DNA of 64,000 bases, taken from Thermosipho atlanticus DSM 15807. Its GTDB lineage: Bacteria; Thermotogota; Thermotogae; Thermotogales; Fervidobacteriaceae. The position numbers and the translations under genes are program-made. Shown here piece after piece: positions 28,752-37,726 of the stretch. The DNA lies in assembly GCF_900129985.1 (NCBI RefSeq), contig NZ_FQXN01000001.1, positions 248,001 through 312,000 of the forward strand, read 5' to 3'. The notes under the pieces were generated by a model. The model did not search any database. It was not told the origin of the DNA and was given only the letters and a program-made list of their open reading frames with translations. The stretch's first letter is position 1. Each line of letters opens with the position of its first letter.

Positions 28752-29993
28752 TCATTTGAATTTTTTGAGAAATTTTCTAAAAATTGATTCTTTACTTTTG
28801 ATACTTGATTTATAACTCCTTGTTTGTAATGTTTTCAAAATCAATCCAGCTGAGGTATTTAAAAGAGCATTAAAACTAGTTTCTTTAGGGTATAAGAGTT
28901 TGCTTATGTTTTTCAAAAACTGTTTTAATAATTTTTCTGGTTGTTTTAAGATCTCTCTTTTGAATATAATTTGATTTTCAATTAAACATGATTCAGTAGT
29001 TCCGTTAGAATCAAGTGTTTGCAGCATATTATTTGATATTTTGATAGTTATCTTAATTTTTAGGATATCAAGTAATCTTTTAATTATTTCTAAACCTTCT
29101 TTTTCTTCTTTGTCTAATGTATCTATTTCAACAAAATCAAACTGAAAATCTTTAGAATATTCTTTATAGAATCGTTCAACGCTGTTTATTTTATTTCCAA
29201 ATATATCTCTTTCATTATCTAGTGATTTTCTGAGTGCCTCTGAAATCATTATTAATTTATATCCCTTTGACTGAGCGATCTTTATAATATCATGGTATTC
29301 TCTTTCTTCATTTTCAGTAAAAAATAAAACCTTGTTTAAACCGTTAAGAAGTTTTATTGCATGTATTTGTATATTTTTCCAATTAATTTCATCATGTGAT
29401 TCTCCACTAATAAGTTTTTTTAAATCATCGGCTAAATAAATAGCAATTTCTGCATTTTCGCAGTAGAGGAGAATATTTTTTATTTTATTAACATAAGCTG
29501 TCCTTTTAAAAGGTATTTCAAAATTATTTAGTTTTTGAAAAATGGATTTTGAAGGATTTTTTATATTGTAACTAAATAAAAAATTTGGTTCTGTAGCTAC
29601 TAAAAATCCATGTACGTAAATTTTGGATATATTATTTTTCAGTAAAACCTCTCCGTGTTCATTTTCTTCAATTACTTTTTCATTTGAAAGTTTTTTGAAG
29701 AAGAATTTTACTTTTTCTATATAGTTTTCAGGGAGGTTTCTGAAAATTAGGGTAGAAGTTTCTAGGGTTTGCAAGTTTGTCTCGTTTAGTTTTACGGGTA
29801 GATCATTATAGTAAATTTCATATTTTAAATTGAGAGTATCAATGGGTATTTTTTTTAGATCACCTACTTTTACGGAAAAAGACTTTAAAATTAAATTATT
29901 ATTGTTATCGATTTCAATGGAATAATTGAAGGATTTAATAAAAAAAAGCAGGAAGTTCAGAAATATTTTTTCATTATAAGTTAGTTCAATCAA
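28752..29993 (-). CDS. Hypothetical protein, about 414 residues
   Basis: I do not recognise a family with confidence. The protein has no signal peptide or membrane segment, is rich in Lys, Asn, Ile and Leu, and looks alpha/beta. A central stretch (about 128-185: KIYVHGFLVATEP, FLFSYNIKNPSK, RTAYVNKIKNIL) vaguely recalls the middle region of rIIA/Hsp90-like ATPases, but no N-terminal GHKL nucleotide-binding motifs are visible. The C-terminal tail is strongly basic (SSIKSKESIFRKFLKKFK), which could contact nucleic acid. The frame extends to an ATG at 30008 followed by a G run; that run (GGGGGGAG) is better read as the ribosome binding site for TTG at 29993. Confidence 0.65.
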   Translation of the reverse strand: MIELTYNEKIFLNFLLFFIKSFNYSIEIDNNNNLILKSFSVKVGDLKKIPIDTLNLKYEIYYNDLPVKLNETNLQTLETSTLIFRNLPENYIEKVKFFFKKLSNEKVIEENEHGEVLLKNNISKIYVHGFLVATEPNFLFSYNIKNPSKSIFQKLNNFEIPFKRTAYVNKIKNILLYCENAEIAIYLADDLKKLISGESHDEINWKNIQIHAIKLLNGLNKVLFFTENEEREYHDIIKIAQSKGYKLIMISEALRKSLDNERDIFGNKINSVERFYKEYSKDFQFDFVEIDTLDKEEKEGLEIIKRLLDILKIKITIKISNNMLQTLDSNGTTESCLIENQIIFKREILKQPEKLLKQFLKNISKLLYPKETSFNALLNTSAGLILKTLQTRSYKSSIKSKESIFRKFLKKFK

Positions 29994-30028
29994 TTTTCTC
30001 CCCCCCATTTTTGCTGTAAATCTCTTAA

Positions 30029-30037
30029 ATTATAGCA
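30029..30037 (-). promoter_or_regulatory. Extended -10 promoter of the hypothetical gene
   Basis: On the minus strand TGCTATAAT lies about 35 bases upstream of the TTG start at 29993. It faces away from the promoter at 30055-30063; the two are only 17 bases apart, so they may compete or share a regulator. Confidence 0.5.
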
Positions 30038-30054
30038 TATATCAAGTAGAAATT

Positions 30055-30063
30055 TGTTATAAT
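30055..30063 (+). promoter_or_regulatory. Extended -10 promoter of the secreted beta-rich protein gene
   Basis: TGTTATAAT lies 27 bases before the ATG at 30091, with AGGAGGTG in between. The surrounding TTGT-N10-ACAA (30054-30071) has the same outer half-sites and spacing as the perfect palindrome at 9946-9963, though its inner part is not symmetrical. Confidence 0.5.
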
Positions 30064-30090
30064 ATATACAAAGAATAGGAGGTGAAGCAA

Positions 30091-31266
30091 ATGAAAAGAT
30101 TTATGAGCATAATTTATATATTTATAGCTTTCATTATTTTTGCTAATATTCCTTTATTTATAGGTACTATGGAAAAAAATGGTGAAAAATATTTTGTATA
30201 CGAGATTTCTCCAGAATTTTCTTTTGGACCTGTTACATTGGGTATTGGTTTTACCACATATGCGACTGATGTGGTTTACGGAACTTTCTATTATGGATTA
30301 CCTTCAACACATCCAAGTACAAATATTATCAATGGTTTTATAATTAATTCATTGGAATTAAATTTGGATACTTTTAAATTTAGATACGGTAAAGCTAGAC
30401 CATTAACGTTTGGTTTGGGTTTTAACGTGAGAAATTATGTTAATCCCAACACACGTGCGTTAGATGTTTCGCTAAAATTTGATAAGTTTGGCCTAAAAGT
30501 TCATGTGCCATATGAACTTCAATCTTTTATACCTTTTTCATTTGTACAATCAGATAGTGTATATATGGGGGAATTTGTATCGAAGTTTGGGATGTTTGAT
30601 TTAGAAGTTTCAGGTGCTGTTGATTTGGAAGCTTCGAATACGTTTGTTATGGGTAATGGTACACCAGTTCAGTATGCTGGAAGTATAGCGTTGGTTGCAC
30701 CTGTTATGATATTCAAGATTGGTATTGAAACGGCTTTCCAAGCGAATCCTGATTTTACGAAAATTGGTAAAGGTATATTTGCTGGACTTTATGGAAAATT
30801 TGGAAGTGCAATGGAATATACGGCAGGAGTTTTTTATACTATAGATGGTTTTATACCAAAATTGTTTGATAGAAATTATGCTTCGTTAAAATTAAATAAC
30901 AGTCTTCCTTCCTTAGATGAAGGTAATGAAAAAGGATATTTAGTTGGTTTTAATATTTATCTAGAACCTTATGGAAACGGGATGTTATATCTTCTTGGAA
31001 CGTTGGATGGTAGTTTACCAATAATGGAAGGAAGACTTCGATTGAATCTTCCTTCCATAGGAAGTTTTAATGGTTTGCTATTAAGAGCATATTATTACGA
31101 TGAAACGCCATTTATGGAAAATAAATTCTTTGATAGTAGTTCGGATTCTTGGCTTGAGATTAGCTATCCCATAATTGGAATGAATTTTGTTGCAGGAGTA
31201 AGATATACTTGGGAAGAAACTAAATGGGCAAAAAGTATCTTTGTTGGCTCAAGTGTTGAATTTTAG
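30091..31266 (+). CDS. Secreted beta-rich protein, probable outer-envelope barrel
   Basis: A 391-residue protein with a signal peptide (about 1-22, ending near IIFANIP). The mature part is a series of amphipathic beta strands rich in Gly, Phe, Tyr and Ser, with a closing strand SWLEISYPIIGMNFVAGVRY followed by KSIFVGSSVEF, whose final Phe is typical of outer-membrane barrels. No family name can be given from sequence alone. The frame begins at a GTG inside the ribosome binding site; ATG 30091 is the real start. Thirteen bases separate it from the Nudix gene. Confidence 0.65.
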   Translation: MKRFMSIIYIFIAFIIFANIPLFIGTMEKNGEKYFVYEISPEFSFGPVTLGIGFTTYATDVVYGTFYYGLPSTHPSTNIINGFIINSLELNLDTFKFRYGKARPLTFGLGFNVRNYVNPNTRALDVSLKFDKFGLKVHVPYELQSFIPFSFVQSDSVYMGEFVSKFGMFDLEVSGAVDLEASNTFVMGNGTPVQYAGSIALVAPVMIFKIGIETAFQANPDFTKIGKGIFAGLYGKFGSAMEYTAGVFYTIDGFIPKLFDRNYASLKLNNSLPSLDEGNEKGYLVGFNIYLEPYGNGMLYLLGTLDGSLPIMEGRLRLNLPSIGSFNGLLLRAYYYDETPFMENKFFDSSSDSWLEISYPIIGMNFVAGVRYTWEETKWAKSIFVGSSVEF

Positions 31267-31279
31267 GTGGAATATAGTT

Positions 31280-31786
31280 ATGGATTTTGTTGAAAAAATT
31301 AGAAGAAGCAAAATTCAAAAAGTAGCTGTTATGTGTTATGCAGAAAATGAATATGATGAAGTTTTGATGCTCGAAAGGTCAAATGAACCTTTTAAAAATA
31401 AGCTAGTCCCGCCTGGTGGGAAAGTTAAAGATGGTGAAAAAATATCCGAAGCGTTAAAGAGGGAATTTTTTGAAGAAACTGGCATAATCTTAAAAAATTA
31501 CGTTTTAAAAGTTATAACTACGGAATTAGGCCCAGAACATTACAATTGGATATTATTTATATACAAAGCGTTTATAAAAAAACAACCAACGATTAAGTGT
31601 TCAGAAGGAAAACTATATTGGATAAGAAAAAGTGAATTAAAATTTCACAATATTTCGGATATAGACAAAAAAATTTTACCCTATATTTTTTACAAAAAAG
31701 GTCTTTATTTGATGAAAATTAATTATGATGAATTGAAAAATGCTGAGATAATAAGTATTAGAAAGTTATCTTCAGTTTTTAAATAG
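31280..31786 (+). CDS. Nudix hydrolase, MutT-like
   Basis: A 168-residue Nudix enzyme. The Nudix box GX5EX7REUXEEXGU is perfect at residues 47-69 (Gly47, Glu53, Arg61, Glu62, Glu65, Glu66, Gly68). The upstream ERSNEPFKNKLVPPGG is like 8-oxo-dGTPases and other MutT-type enzymes that clean nucleotide pools; exact substrate is unknown. An upstream frame reaches 31241 inside the previous gene, but ATG 31280 has AGGTGGA 8 bases before it. Co-transcribed with the secreted protein gene. Confidence 0.88.
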   Translation: MDFVEKIRRSKIQKVAVMCYAENEYDEVLMLERSNEPFKNKLVPPGGKVKDGEKISEALKREFFEETGIILKNYVLKVITTELGPEHYNWILFIYKAFIKKQPTIKCSEGKLYWIRKSELKFHNISDIDKKILPYIFYKKGLYLMKINYDELKNAEIISIRKLSSVFK

Positions 31787-32061
31787 AATATAAAAAGTTA
31801 CAAAAATCTCTGGAGTTTTTTATTATCTTTTTTTACCAATGTTCGTTATTTTGATATTTTTCAGTTCTGTCGATGTACTTCAATAAAAAACGTGTTTTAG
31901 ATAAGTAAAGATCTTGAAAAAGAGTAAGTAACTGGTAAAGGGAAATACTTTTAAGGAAATTGGACAATATTTTTAGATGTTTGTTTTACGATTATCTCAT
32001 TGTTACCTTTGGAGGAGCAATAAAATTTGGAACTTTCAGATAAAAGGGCATCAAAAAATAA
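31787..32061. other. Convergent intergenic region, no gene recognised
   Basis: About 275 A/T-rich bases between the Nudix gene and the converging MMPL gene. Both strands have only short broken frames without known motifs. Near 31801-31832 an imperfect AAAAATCT/AGTTTTTT repeat followed by T runs could be a weak terminator of the Nudix gene, and the perfect palindrome of A and T at 32053-32070 overlaps the MMPL stop codon. Confidence 0.45.
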
Positions 32062-34092
32062 TTATTTTTTCTTTTTAAGAAGCAGAGGCTGAATAATTAG
32101 GGTAAAATATAATCCTACACTTATACCTAAAATTAATAAAATAGCAATTGATTGGAATAATTTTAAGCTTGAAAAAAGTAAAACTGAAAAACCCAAAATT
32201 AATCCCAAACCGTTTGCTAAAATTGGAGGGCCAACATTTAAAATAGCATCTTTTGGGCTTTTTGTTCTGTACTCTTCGCTTGCAAGATGAATAGAATAAT
32301 CAATTACAAGTCCCATTAGGATACTTGAAGTAATGGCAGTTGAAATATCGAGTTTGATATTAAATATAGACATAACCGCAAAGTTCATGATCGTTGTGAA
32401 AAGTATTGGAACCATAACACTTAATGTGGTTTGAATCTTCCTAAATATTATAAAGACCATCGCAAAAATTAGAATTGCCGCAAAGCTCAAACTTTCTATT
32501 TGGGCTTTTCTAACGTTATTATTTATATCATTCCATATAAGTGCGCTTCCAGAGATATAATATTTATATACATCTTTTGGAATATTTGAATCAATATAAT
32601 TTTTCACTTGATCTACATTGTAATACCCATCAGCTGTAAGATTTATTACAAGCCTTATTTTATTTCTTGATGAAATATAGTACTTCAAGCTTGGTGTTGA
32701 TTTTGCAAAGTTATATAAAATAGGTATGGGAACGTCAACTGGAAAATCAACACTAGCAATGAGGTTATATTTTTCCAAGTTTTCCTTAATTTTTTTTATT
32801 TTTTCATTATCTGTTGCCAAAAGTGGTGTTTCTTTTTCAATAACAAGATAAATAGGTTCTCTGAAGTTAAAGACTCCTTCCATAATTTTGTAGGCTTGTC
32901 TTATCTTTGAATTTTTTGAAAAATAAGAAACCATATCAGATTTTACTGATATGTTTTTAATTAAAAATGGTGAAAAAATACCAAGTATTAAAAAAACAAT
33001 CAATGAGATAGTTGCAACTTTGTTTCCCAAGAATCTTATACCAAGAGAAGAGGGTTTTTTAAATGTTTTGTTATGTCGTAAAAAACTATGCCCGAGTGTA
33101 AATATCAAAATAACCGTTATAACCAATCCAATTGAAACTAAAATTCCTAGTTCTTTAAAAGCTTCAATTTCCACGAAAAGAAATGACATAAATCCAGCTA
33201 CTGTTGTAAGCATAGAGAATAATATAGGTCTTGAAATGTGTTTTTTTGTTTCTTCAAGACTGTTAAATCTATGAAATGCGTTATAATAATGCAATCCATA
33301 ACCAGATCCTATTATAAGTAAAAATGATACATTCATTACTGTTAAAGTATTTAAAGGTCTTCCAGTCAAGAAAAATAGTCCAATAGTAATAATTGCCGCA
33401 GTTATGGGAGTAAAAACAATAAATAGTGATATTTTAAAGTAGCGAACCTGAAAGTAGAAAAAAATAACAATCAATATAAACATGATAATTGGGTAAACAT
33501 AAGTTTGTTTTAATAATTCTTTAAATAGTTCATTATCTATTACTGGCTCACCAAAAAGATAAAATTGTTCAAAATACTTTTTTGCTATATTTTCGACTTC
33601 ATTTATATGTTTTCGAGCGTTTGTTTGGGGAGAAAAAATAAGATTCAAAACTGCATATTTTCCGTCTCTACTTATAAGAGTTTTGGCGTTATCATCTTTT
33701 AAGATTTCTTTTTCCAACACACCGTTTTTTACATAAAAAGCTTTGTTAAATCCGATAACTTTGACTAGATTTAAAGGACTTAAGATGTTAATTATATAAT
33801 CTTTGCTTTGTAATTCATTTTGAAGTAGCATTAGCTTTTTTGTTGAAGAGTTATTAAAAAAGCTATTTTTATCATAAACAATTAATAAGACATTTGAACC
33901 ATCACCAAAATCTTTCGAAATTTTCACAAAGTTTTTTACATTTTCATTTTCTACTTTATCTAAGGGTTTTCCGTACTTATAACCTGGTAGAAAAACTTCA
34001 GGGCCAGTATATACAGAGCCTTTTGTAAAAATTATTATAATTGATAAAAAAACAATCAATGAAACAATAAAAAAGGGAATGTATTTTTTCAT
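32062..34092 (-). CDS. RND superfamily exporter, MMPL type
   Basis: A 676-residue membrane protein with the two-fold layout of MMPL/HpnN-like RND transporters: one helix, a large extracytoplasmic domain (about 30-185), five to six helices (about 190-345), a second single helix and extracytoplasmic domain (about 355-535), and a final helix bundle. Residues such as the GSGYGLHYYNAF and GLVIDYSIHLASEEYRTK segments correspond to the charged helix-4/10 regions of the family. MMPL proteins move lipids or hydrophobic compounds toward the outer envelope. GGGGGG precedes the ATG. Probably the last gene of the rpe-dnaE group. Confidence 0.88.
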   Translation of the reverse strand: MKKYIPFFIVSLIVFLSIIIIFTKGSVYTGPEVFLPGYKYGKPLDKVENENVKNFVKISKDFGDGSNVLLIVYDKNSFFNNSSTKKLMLLQNELQSKDYIINILSPLNLVKVIGFNKAFYVKNGVLEKEILKDDNAKTLISRDGKYAVLNLIFSPQTNARKHINEVENIAKKYFEQFYLFGEPVIDNELFKELLKQTYVYPIIMFILIVIFFYFQVRYFKISLFIVFTPITAAIITIGLFFLTGRPLNTLTVMNVSFLLIIGSGYGLHYYNAFHRFNSLEETKKHISRPILFSMLTTVAGFMSFLFVEIEAFKELGILVSIGLVITVILIFTLGHSFLRHNKTFKKPSSLGIRFLGNKVATISLIVFLILGIFSPFLIKNISVKSDMVSYFSKNSKIRQAYKIMEGVFNFREPIYLVIEKETPLLATDNEKIKKIKENLEKYNLIASVDFPVDVPIPILYNFAKSTPSLKYYISSRNKIRLVINLTADGYYNVDQVKNYIDSNIPKDVYKYYISGSALIWNDINNNVRKAQIESLSFAAILIFAMVFIIFRKIQTTLSVMVPILFTTIMNFAVMSIFNIKLDISTAITSSILMGLVIDYSIHLASEEYRTKSPKDAILNVGPPILANGLGLILGFSVLLFSSLKLFQSIAILLILGISVGLYFTLIIQPLLLKKKK

Positions 34093-34103
34093 TATTTTCC
34101 CCC

Positions 34104-34544
34104 CTAAAATTCTATATCTACTTTCTCTGCTTCTATGGCCGCATTAAACAAAATTTCTAGATATTGTTTCCATTGTTTTGCAGCTTCAAATCTATCAAGG
34201 TGAGGAATACAATTACCAAATTCAATTGGTTCGAGTAGTAGACAACCGGTGGGTCTATTATTCGGAATTAAATTACAACCTTTGTCTGTTAAAAAAGTAC
34301 ACTTACCACTTATAGAATTGTCAAATAATATCCCTTCTTTGCCTTTTATCGAAGGCCTCACGTAATAAAGATTTTTGTTCCTATCAATCCAATCAATACA
34401 CCATTTCCCGCTTTTTAGTGCAATACTCAAATTTTTAAATATTTCTTCCTTTGAGTTTCCAAAATCTTTTGGAAGTGCTATTCCAGGAAAATATTTACAG
34501 CACTTTCCACCGCACTTTGTACATATTTTCTGGTTTAAATACAT
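34104..34544 (-). CDS. YkgJ-type cysteine-cluster protein
   Basis: A 146-residue protein of the YkgJ/Fli-type zinc- or iron-binding cysteine-cluster family. The N-terminal cluster is Cys8, Cys11, Cys15 and Cys16 (CTKCGGKCC), with later cysteines in CTFLTDKGCNLIPNNRPTGC. Function is unknown; in other genomes members are sometimes linked to metal or oxidative chemistry. The ATG follows the dnaE stop directly with GAGGT upstream. Eleven bases separate it from the MMPL gene. Confidence 0.8.
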   Translation of the reverse strand: MYLNQKICTKCGGKCCKYFPGIALPKDFGNSKEEIFKNLSIALKSGKWCIDWIDRNKNLYYVRPSIKGKEGILFDNSISGKCTFLTDKGCNLIPNNRPTGCLLLEPIEFGNCIPHLDRFEAAKQWKQYLEILFNAAIEAEKVDIEF

Positions 34545-37013
34545 TTAATCTACCTCTATAAGCTTAATATTGTAGTTATCAAGAACAGGCCTTGATTTCA
34601 ATATCTTAATTTTTTTATTATTTTTTTCCAAAATAACACTTTCATTCATATTTCCTCTTTCGATGTCTTTATACGAGTTTATGTGTTTAAGTTCATAAAC
34701 AACTTTTTTAATTCCTCTTTGAATTTCCGGTTTTTTGTCAAATATTAAAGTATATGTGTCGTCCGGGACGTTGAGTTTAAAAGTTGAAATACCATCAGTT
34801 GCATAACCACCTTTGGATATTACATTAACTGCAAGTTTTTGATTTCTTATTACACACAAAGCATACGGGGCAAGATAATTTTTGAAGTTTTCGACTGGTT
34901 TAGATACTGAAAAACCCAAAACCGAATACTCCATGTCACACCTTTCCCAAGATTGTTCAGTTTTATATGAATTCTCAATTTTTTTGCCAAATAATTTACT
35001 TGAAAGTTCGATCAACTGGCTATTTACCCCACTTCTGATTTCTTTTAATTTGGAAAGTAACTTTCTTCTACTATCATTAAAGACATCGAATGCTCCAGCT
35101 TTAATTAAAGATTCTACAACCGAGAAGTTTAAGTTGGAGTTTTTTTCTACAAAATCTTCCAGAGAAATATATGGGCTATTTCTTAAAATCTGTTGTTCGA
35201 TTTTTTCGTTAATTCCGTTGATAAGAGTTAAGGGAATAATAAATTCATCTTCTTGTTCATATTTTTGATTCACGTTGGGAAGTTTAACTTTAAACCCCAA
35301 CGTTTGAAGTTCAAAAATTGAAAATTCTTTTTTAGAAGAATCATGTTTTAAAAGAACTTTGAAGAAAACTTTTGGAAAATGCGATTTAAAAAATGATAAA
35401 TAATATGTTATATGAGCGTAAGCTACAGCATGAGATTTATTAAAAGCATATTCAGAAAATTCATATATTATATCAACAATTTGTTGTACTAAATCTTTAG
35501 ACAATCTTTTTGAAAGGTTTGTTTTAAATTTTTTTAAAATATCTTTCATTAAATTCTTATCTTTTTTGGCAACTGCTTTTCTTAAAACATCAGCTTCTTC
35601 TGCCGTAAACCCTGCGTATTTCATAGCAATTTTCATGATTTGTTCTTGGAAAATTAATACTCCATTTGTTTCATTTAAAACATCTAAATTCAAATTTTTT
35701 TCTTTTTTCCATTTTGCATTTGCATACTGATCTACAATCCCCGCTTTCAATGGGCCAGGCCTATTTAGAGACAACAAAATTGAAAGTTCTTCTAAATTTT
35801 CGGGTTTGATAAGTCTCGATATTCTTTTTCCGAGAGGACTATCCAATTGAAATATACCAGTTGTTTGTCCTTTAAGTATAAAATTGTATGACTTTTTATC
35901 TTCAAATTTTGCTGTTCCAAGCTTCTTTTCTAGTTCAGCTAATATAGAAAGAGTACGGAGACCCAAAATATCAAATTTTATATATCCGATTTTTTGAAGA
36001 GAATTCATATCCCACTCTATTACTTGTTCTTTAATAGGAGCTAAGATTTTTTTAGTTGAAATGATGATTCCTGCTGCATGTACACTCTTATGAGTTGGAA
36101 GATTTAAAATAGGTTTTAATTCTTGAAGAGAAACGTTATTTTCAAAAGCTATTTTTTTGAGAGTTTTGAGACCTATATTTGAAAAGGTTGAGATGTGATA
36201 TACATATTTATATTTTTCCCTTAATTTTTCAATTAGTTCTTTTCGTTTTATATCTTCAATATCGAGGTCAATATCGGGAAGTTCCATTCTTCCTTTATTC
36301 AGAAATCTTTCAAACATTAGATTGAATTTTATAGGATTTATTTTTGTAATTCCAAGTTTGTATGACAATAAAGAACCTACTGCACTACCTCTACCGGGTC
36401 CTACTTTTATTCCATGCTTTTCTGCAATATTTACTATGTTATATATTGTATAGAAATAATCCACAAAATTTTTTTCTTTTATAAGATCAATTTCTTTTTT
36501 TAATCTTTCTTCTTCTTGAGGTGTTGCTTTTATTTTTAAAAAGTTGTCTGGAGCTTTTGGAAGAACTTGAGTCGAGTATAGTTTATATTCTTCAACTTCT
36601 AAACATACGTTGAGGTTTTTTAATTCACCGTTTTCGACAGGTTCAACACCTAAATAGTTGCAAAATATTTTATATAGATGTTTTTGTTTAGGAAAGTAAT
36701 ATGCAAAGTATACCTGATTTTCTGGGATGAAATTTAAATTTAAATGTTCAAATTTTTCTGTATTATATGCTTCGATAAGCTCATACAATTCGTGAGTGTT
36801 TCTGGCATAAAAAACCTTGTTTCTATACTTGAATCCTATTATTGGTTTTATGTCATTTTTTTTACATAAATCTATAAACTTTACAGTTGCATGAAAATTT
36901 TCATCACACAACAACAAACATTTTGCCCCAGAATTCTTGGCAAAATTTATAAGACTTTCAAGTTTTAAGATGGAGCCCTTGAAAGAATAAGGTGACACAA
37001 TCGCAGTTATCAT
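34545..37013 (-). CDS. dnaE: DNA polymerase III alpha subunit, short DnaE
   Basis: An 822-residue C-family polymerase, far shorter than the roughly 1,150 residues of E. coli DnaE. The catalytic palm is intact: GPGRGSAVGSLLSYKLGI, LPDIDLDIED with two metal aspartates, and the third in KFDILGLRTL. The N-terminal PHP region is reduced and its HxH motif is missing (SPYSFKGS where active PHP domains have histidines), so it should lack PHP nuclease activity. Helix-hairpin-helix follows, and the C-terminal OB part is short. Thermotoga species are known for a short DnaE next to a separate PolC. The ATG overlaps the rpe stop. Confidence 0.93.
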   Translation of the reverse strand: MITAIVSPYSFKGSILKLESLINFAKNSGAKCLLLCDENFHATVKFIDLCKKNDIKPIIGFKYRNKVFYARNTHELYELIEAYNTEKFEHLNLNFIPENQVYFAYYFPKQKHLYKIFCNYLGVEPVENGELKNLNVCLEVEEYKLYSTQVLPKAPDNFLKIKATPQEEERLKKEIDLIKEKNFVDYFYTIYNIVNIAEKHGIKVGPGRGSAVGSLLSYKLGITKINPIKFNLMFERFLNKGRMELPDIDLDIEDIKRKELIEKLREKYKYVYHISTFSNIGLKTLKKIAFENNVSLQELKPILNLPTHKSVHAAGIIISTKKILAPIKEQVIEWDMNSLQKIGYIKFDILGLRTLSILAELEKKLGTAKFEDKKSYNFILKGQTTGIFQLDSPLGKRISRLIKPENLEELSILLSLNRPGPLKAGIVDQYANAKWKKEKNLNLDVLNETNGVLIFQEQIMKIAMKYAGFTAEEADVLRKAVAKKDKNLMKDILKKFKTNLSKRLSKDLVQQIVDIIYEFSEYAFNKSHAVAYAHITYYLSFFKSHFPKVFFKVLLKHDSSKKEFSIFELQTLGFKVKLPNVNQKYEQEDEFIIPLTLINGINEKIEQQILRNSPYISLEDFVEKNSNLNFSVVESLIKAGAFDVFNDSRRKLLSKLKEIRSGVNSQLIELSSKLFGKKIENSYKTEQSWERCDMEYSVLGFSVSKPVENFKNYLAPYALCVIRNQKLAVNVISKGGYATDGISTFKLNVPDDTYTLIFDKKPEIQRGIKKVVYELKHINSYKDIERGNMNESVILEKNNKKIKILKSRPVLDNYNIKLIEVD

Positions 37014-37651
37014 TTTCTGTAAGTTCTACTTAAATTTTCAAGATTATCGTTTTTAAATATTCCATAGCCCATAATTAAAATGTTTGCTCCTGCATTAATT
37101 ACTGTTTGTATATTTTCATTGTTGATTCCACCATCTACAGCAATGTAATAGTCCATTCCGTATTTTAATTTCCATTCTTTAAGTTTTTTGATTTTTTCAA
37201 GTGATTTAGCAATGAATTTTTGGCCTGAAAAACCAGGATTTACACTCATAACAAGGATTCCGTCTACGTCACTTAGAACTTCTTCTATAGCAGACAAAGG
37301 TGTTCCAGGATTAAGTGTAACAAAAATTTCTGTATCTGTTTCTTTTACTTGTGAGATTAATTTATTAATATGTACTGTTGATTCAATATGAATAGTAATT
37401 CTGTCCACACCTATGGTTAGTAGTTTTGGAATATGAAATTCAGGATTTGTAACCATTAAATGTGCATCTATTGGTAGATTAGTACATCTTTTTACAGCGT
37501 CAAGTACGGGATATGCAAATGTTAAATTTGGGACAAAATGTCCGTCCATGATATCAAGATGGATTTCATCAATGTAAGGTTGTACTCTTTTTATTTCAGC
37601 TTCTAAATTTGTAAGATTTGCACCTAAAATTGAAGCGCTAAATTTTACCAT
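37010..37651 (-). CDS. rpe: Ribulose-phosphate 3-epimerase
   Basis: A 213-residue TIM-barrel enzyme interconverting ribulose 5-phosphate and xylulose 5-phosphate. Conserved elements are SASILGAN, the metal and catalytic residues in HLDIMDGHFVPN, DAHLMV, VMSVNPGFSGQKF and the phosphate-binding VDGGIN. AGGGGG precedes the ATG. In many Firmicutes rpe follows rsgA; here it has moved and leads the dnaE operon. DnaE overlaps its stop by 4 bases. Confidence 0.97.
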   Translation of the reverse strand: MVKFSASILGANLTNLEAEIKRVQPYIDEIHLDIMDGHFVPNLTFAYPVLDAVKRCTNLPIDAHLMVTNPEFHIPKLLTIGVDRITIHIESTVHINKLISQVKETDTEIFVTLNPGTPLSAIEEVLSDVDGILVMSVNPGFSGQKFIAKSLEKIKKLKEWKLKYGMDYYIAVDGGINNENIQTVINAGANILIMGYGIFKNDNLENLSRTYRK

Positions 37652-37674
37652 ATTAATTCCCCCTATTCGATATG

Positions 37675-37701
37675 TTACAATAATATGATATGTGCTATAA
37701 T
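37675..37701 (+). promoter_or_regulatory. Promoter of the punA operon
   Basis: A perfect TATAAT (37696-37701) with an extended TG (37693-37694) lies behind TTACAA (37675-37680) at a short 15-base spacing. It is 25 bases before the GTG start of punA. It probably drives the long plus-strand run from punA through at least murB. Confidence 0.65.
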
Positions 37702-37726
37702 CATTATAACAAAGGAGGTAGAAAAA

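Noticed and set aside
31787-32061. Possible remnant of a mobile element
   Set aside because: No terminal inverted repeats, target duplication or transposase-like codons could be recognised on either strand.
32053-32070. Perfect 18-base A/T palindrome at the MMPL stop codon as a terminator
   Set aside because: It is made of A and T only; such a stem is too weak to call, especially in a thermophile.
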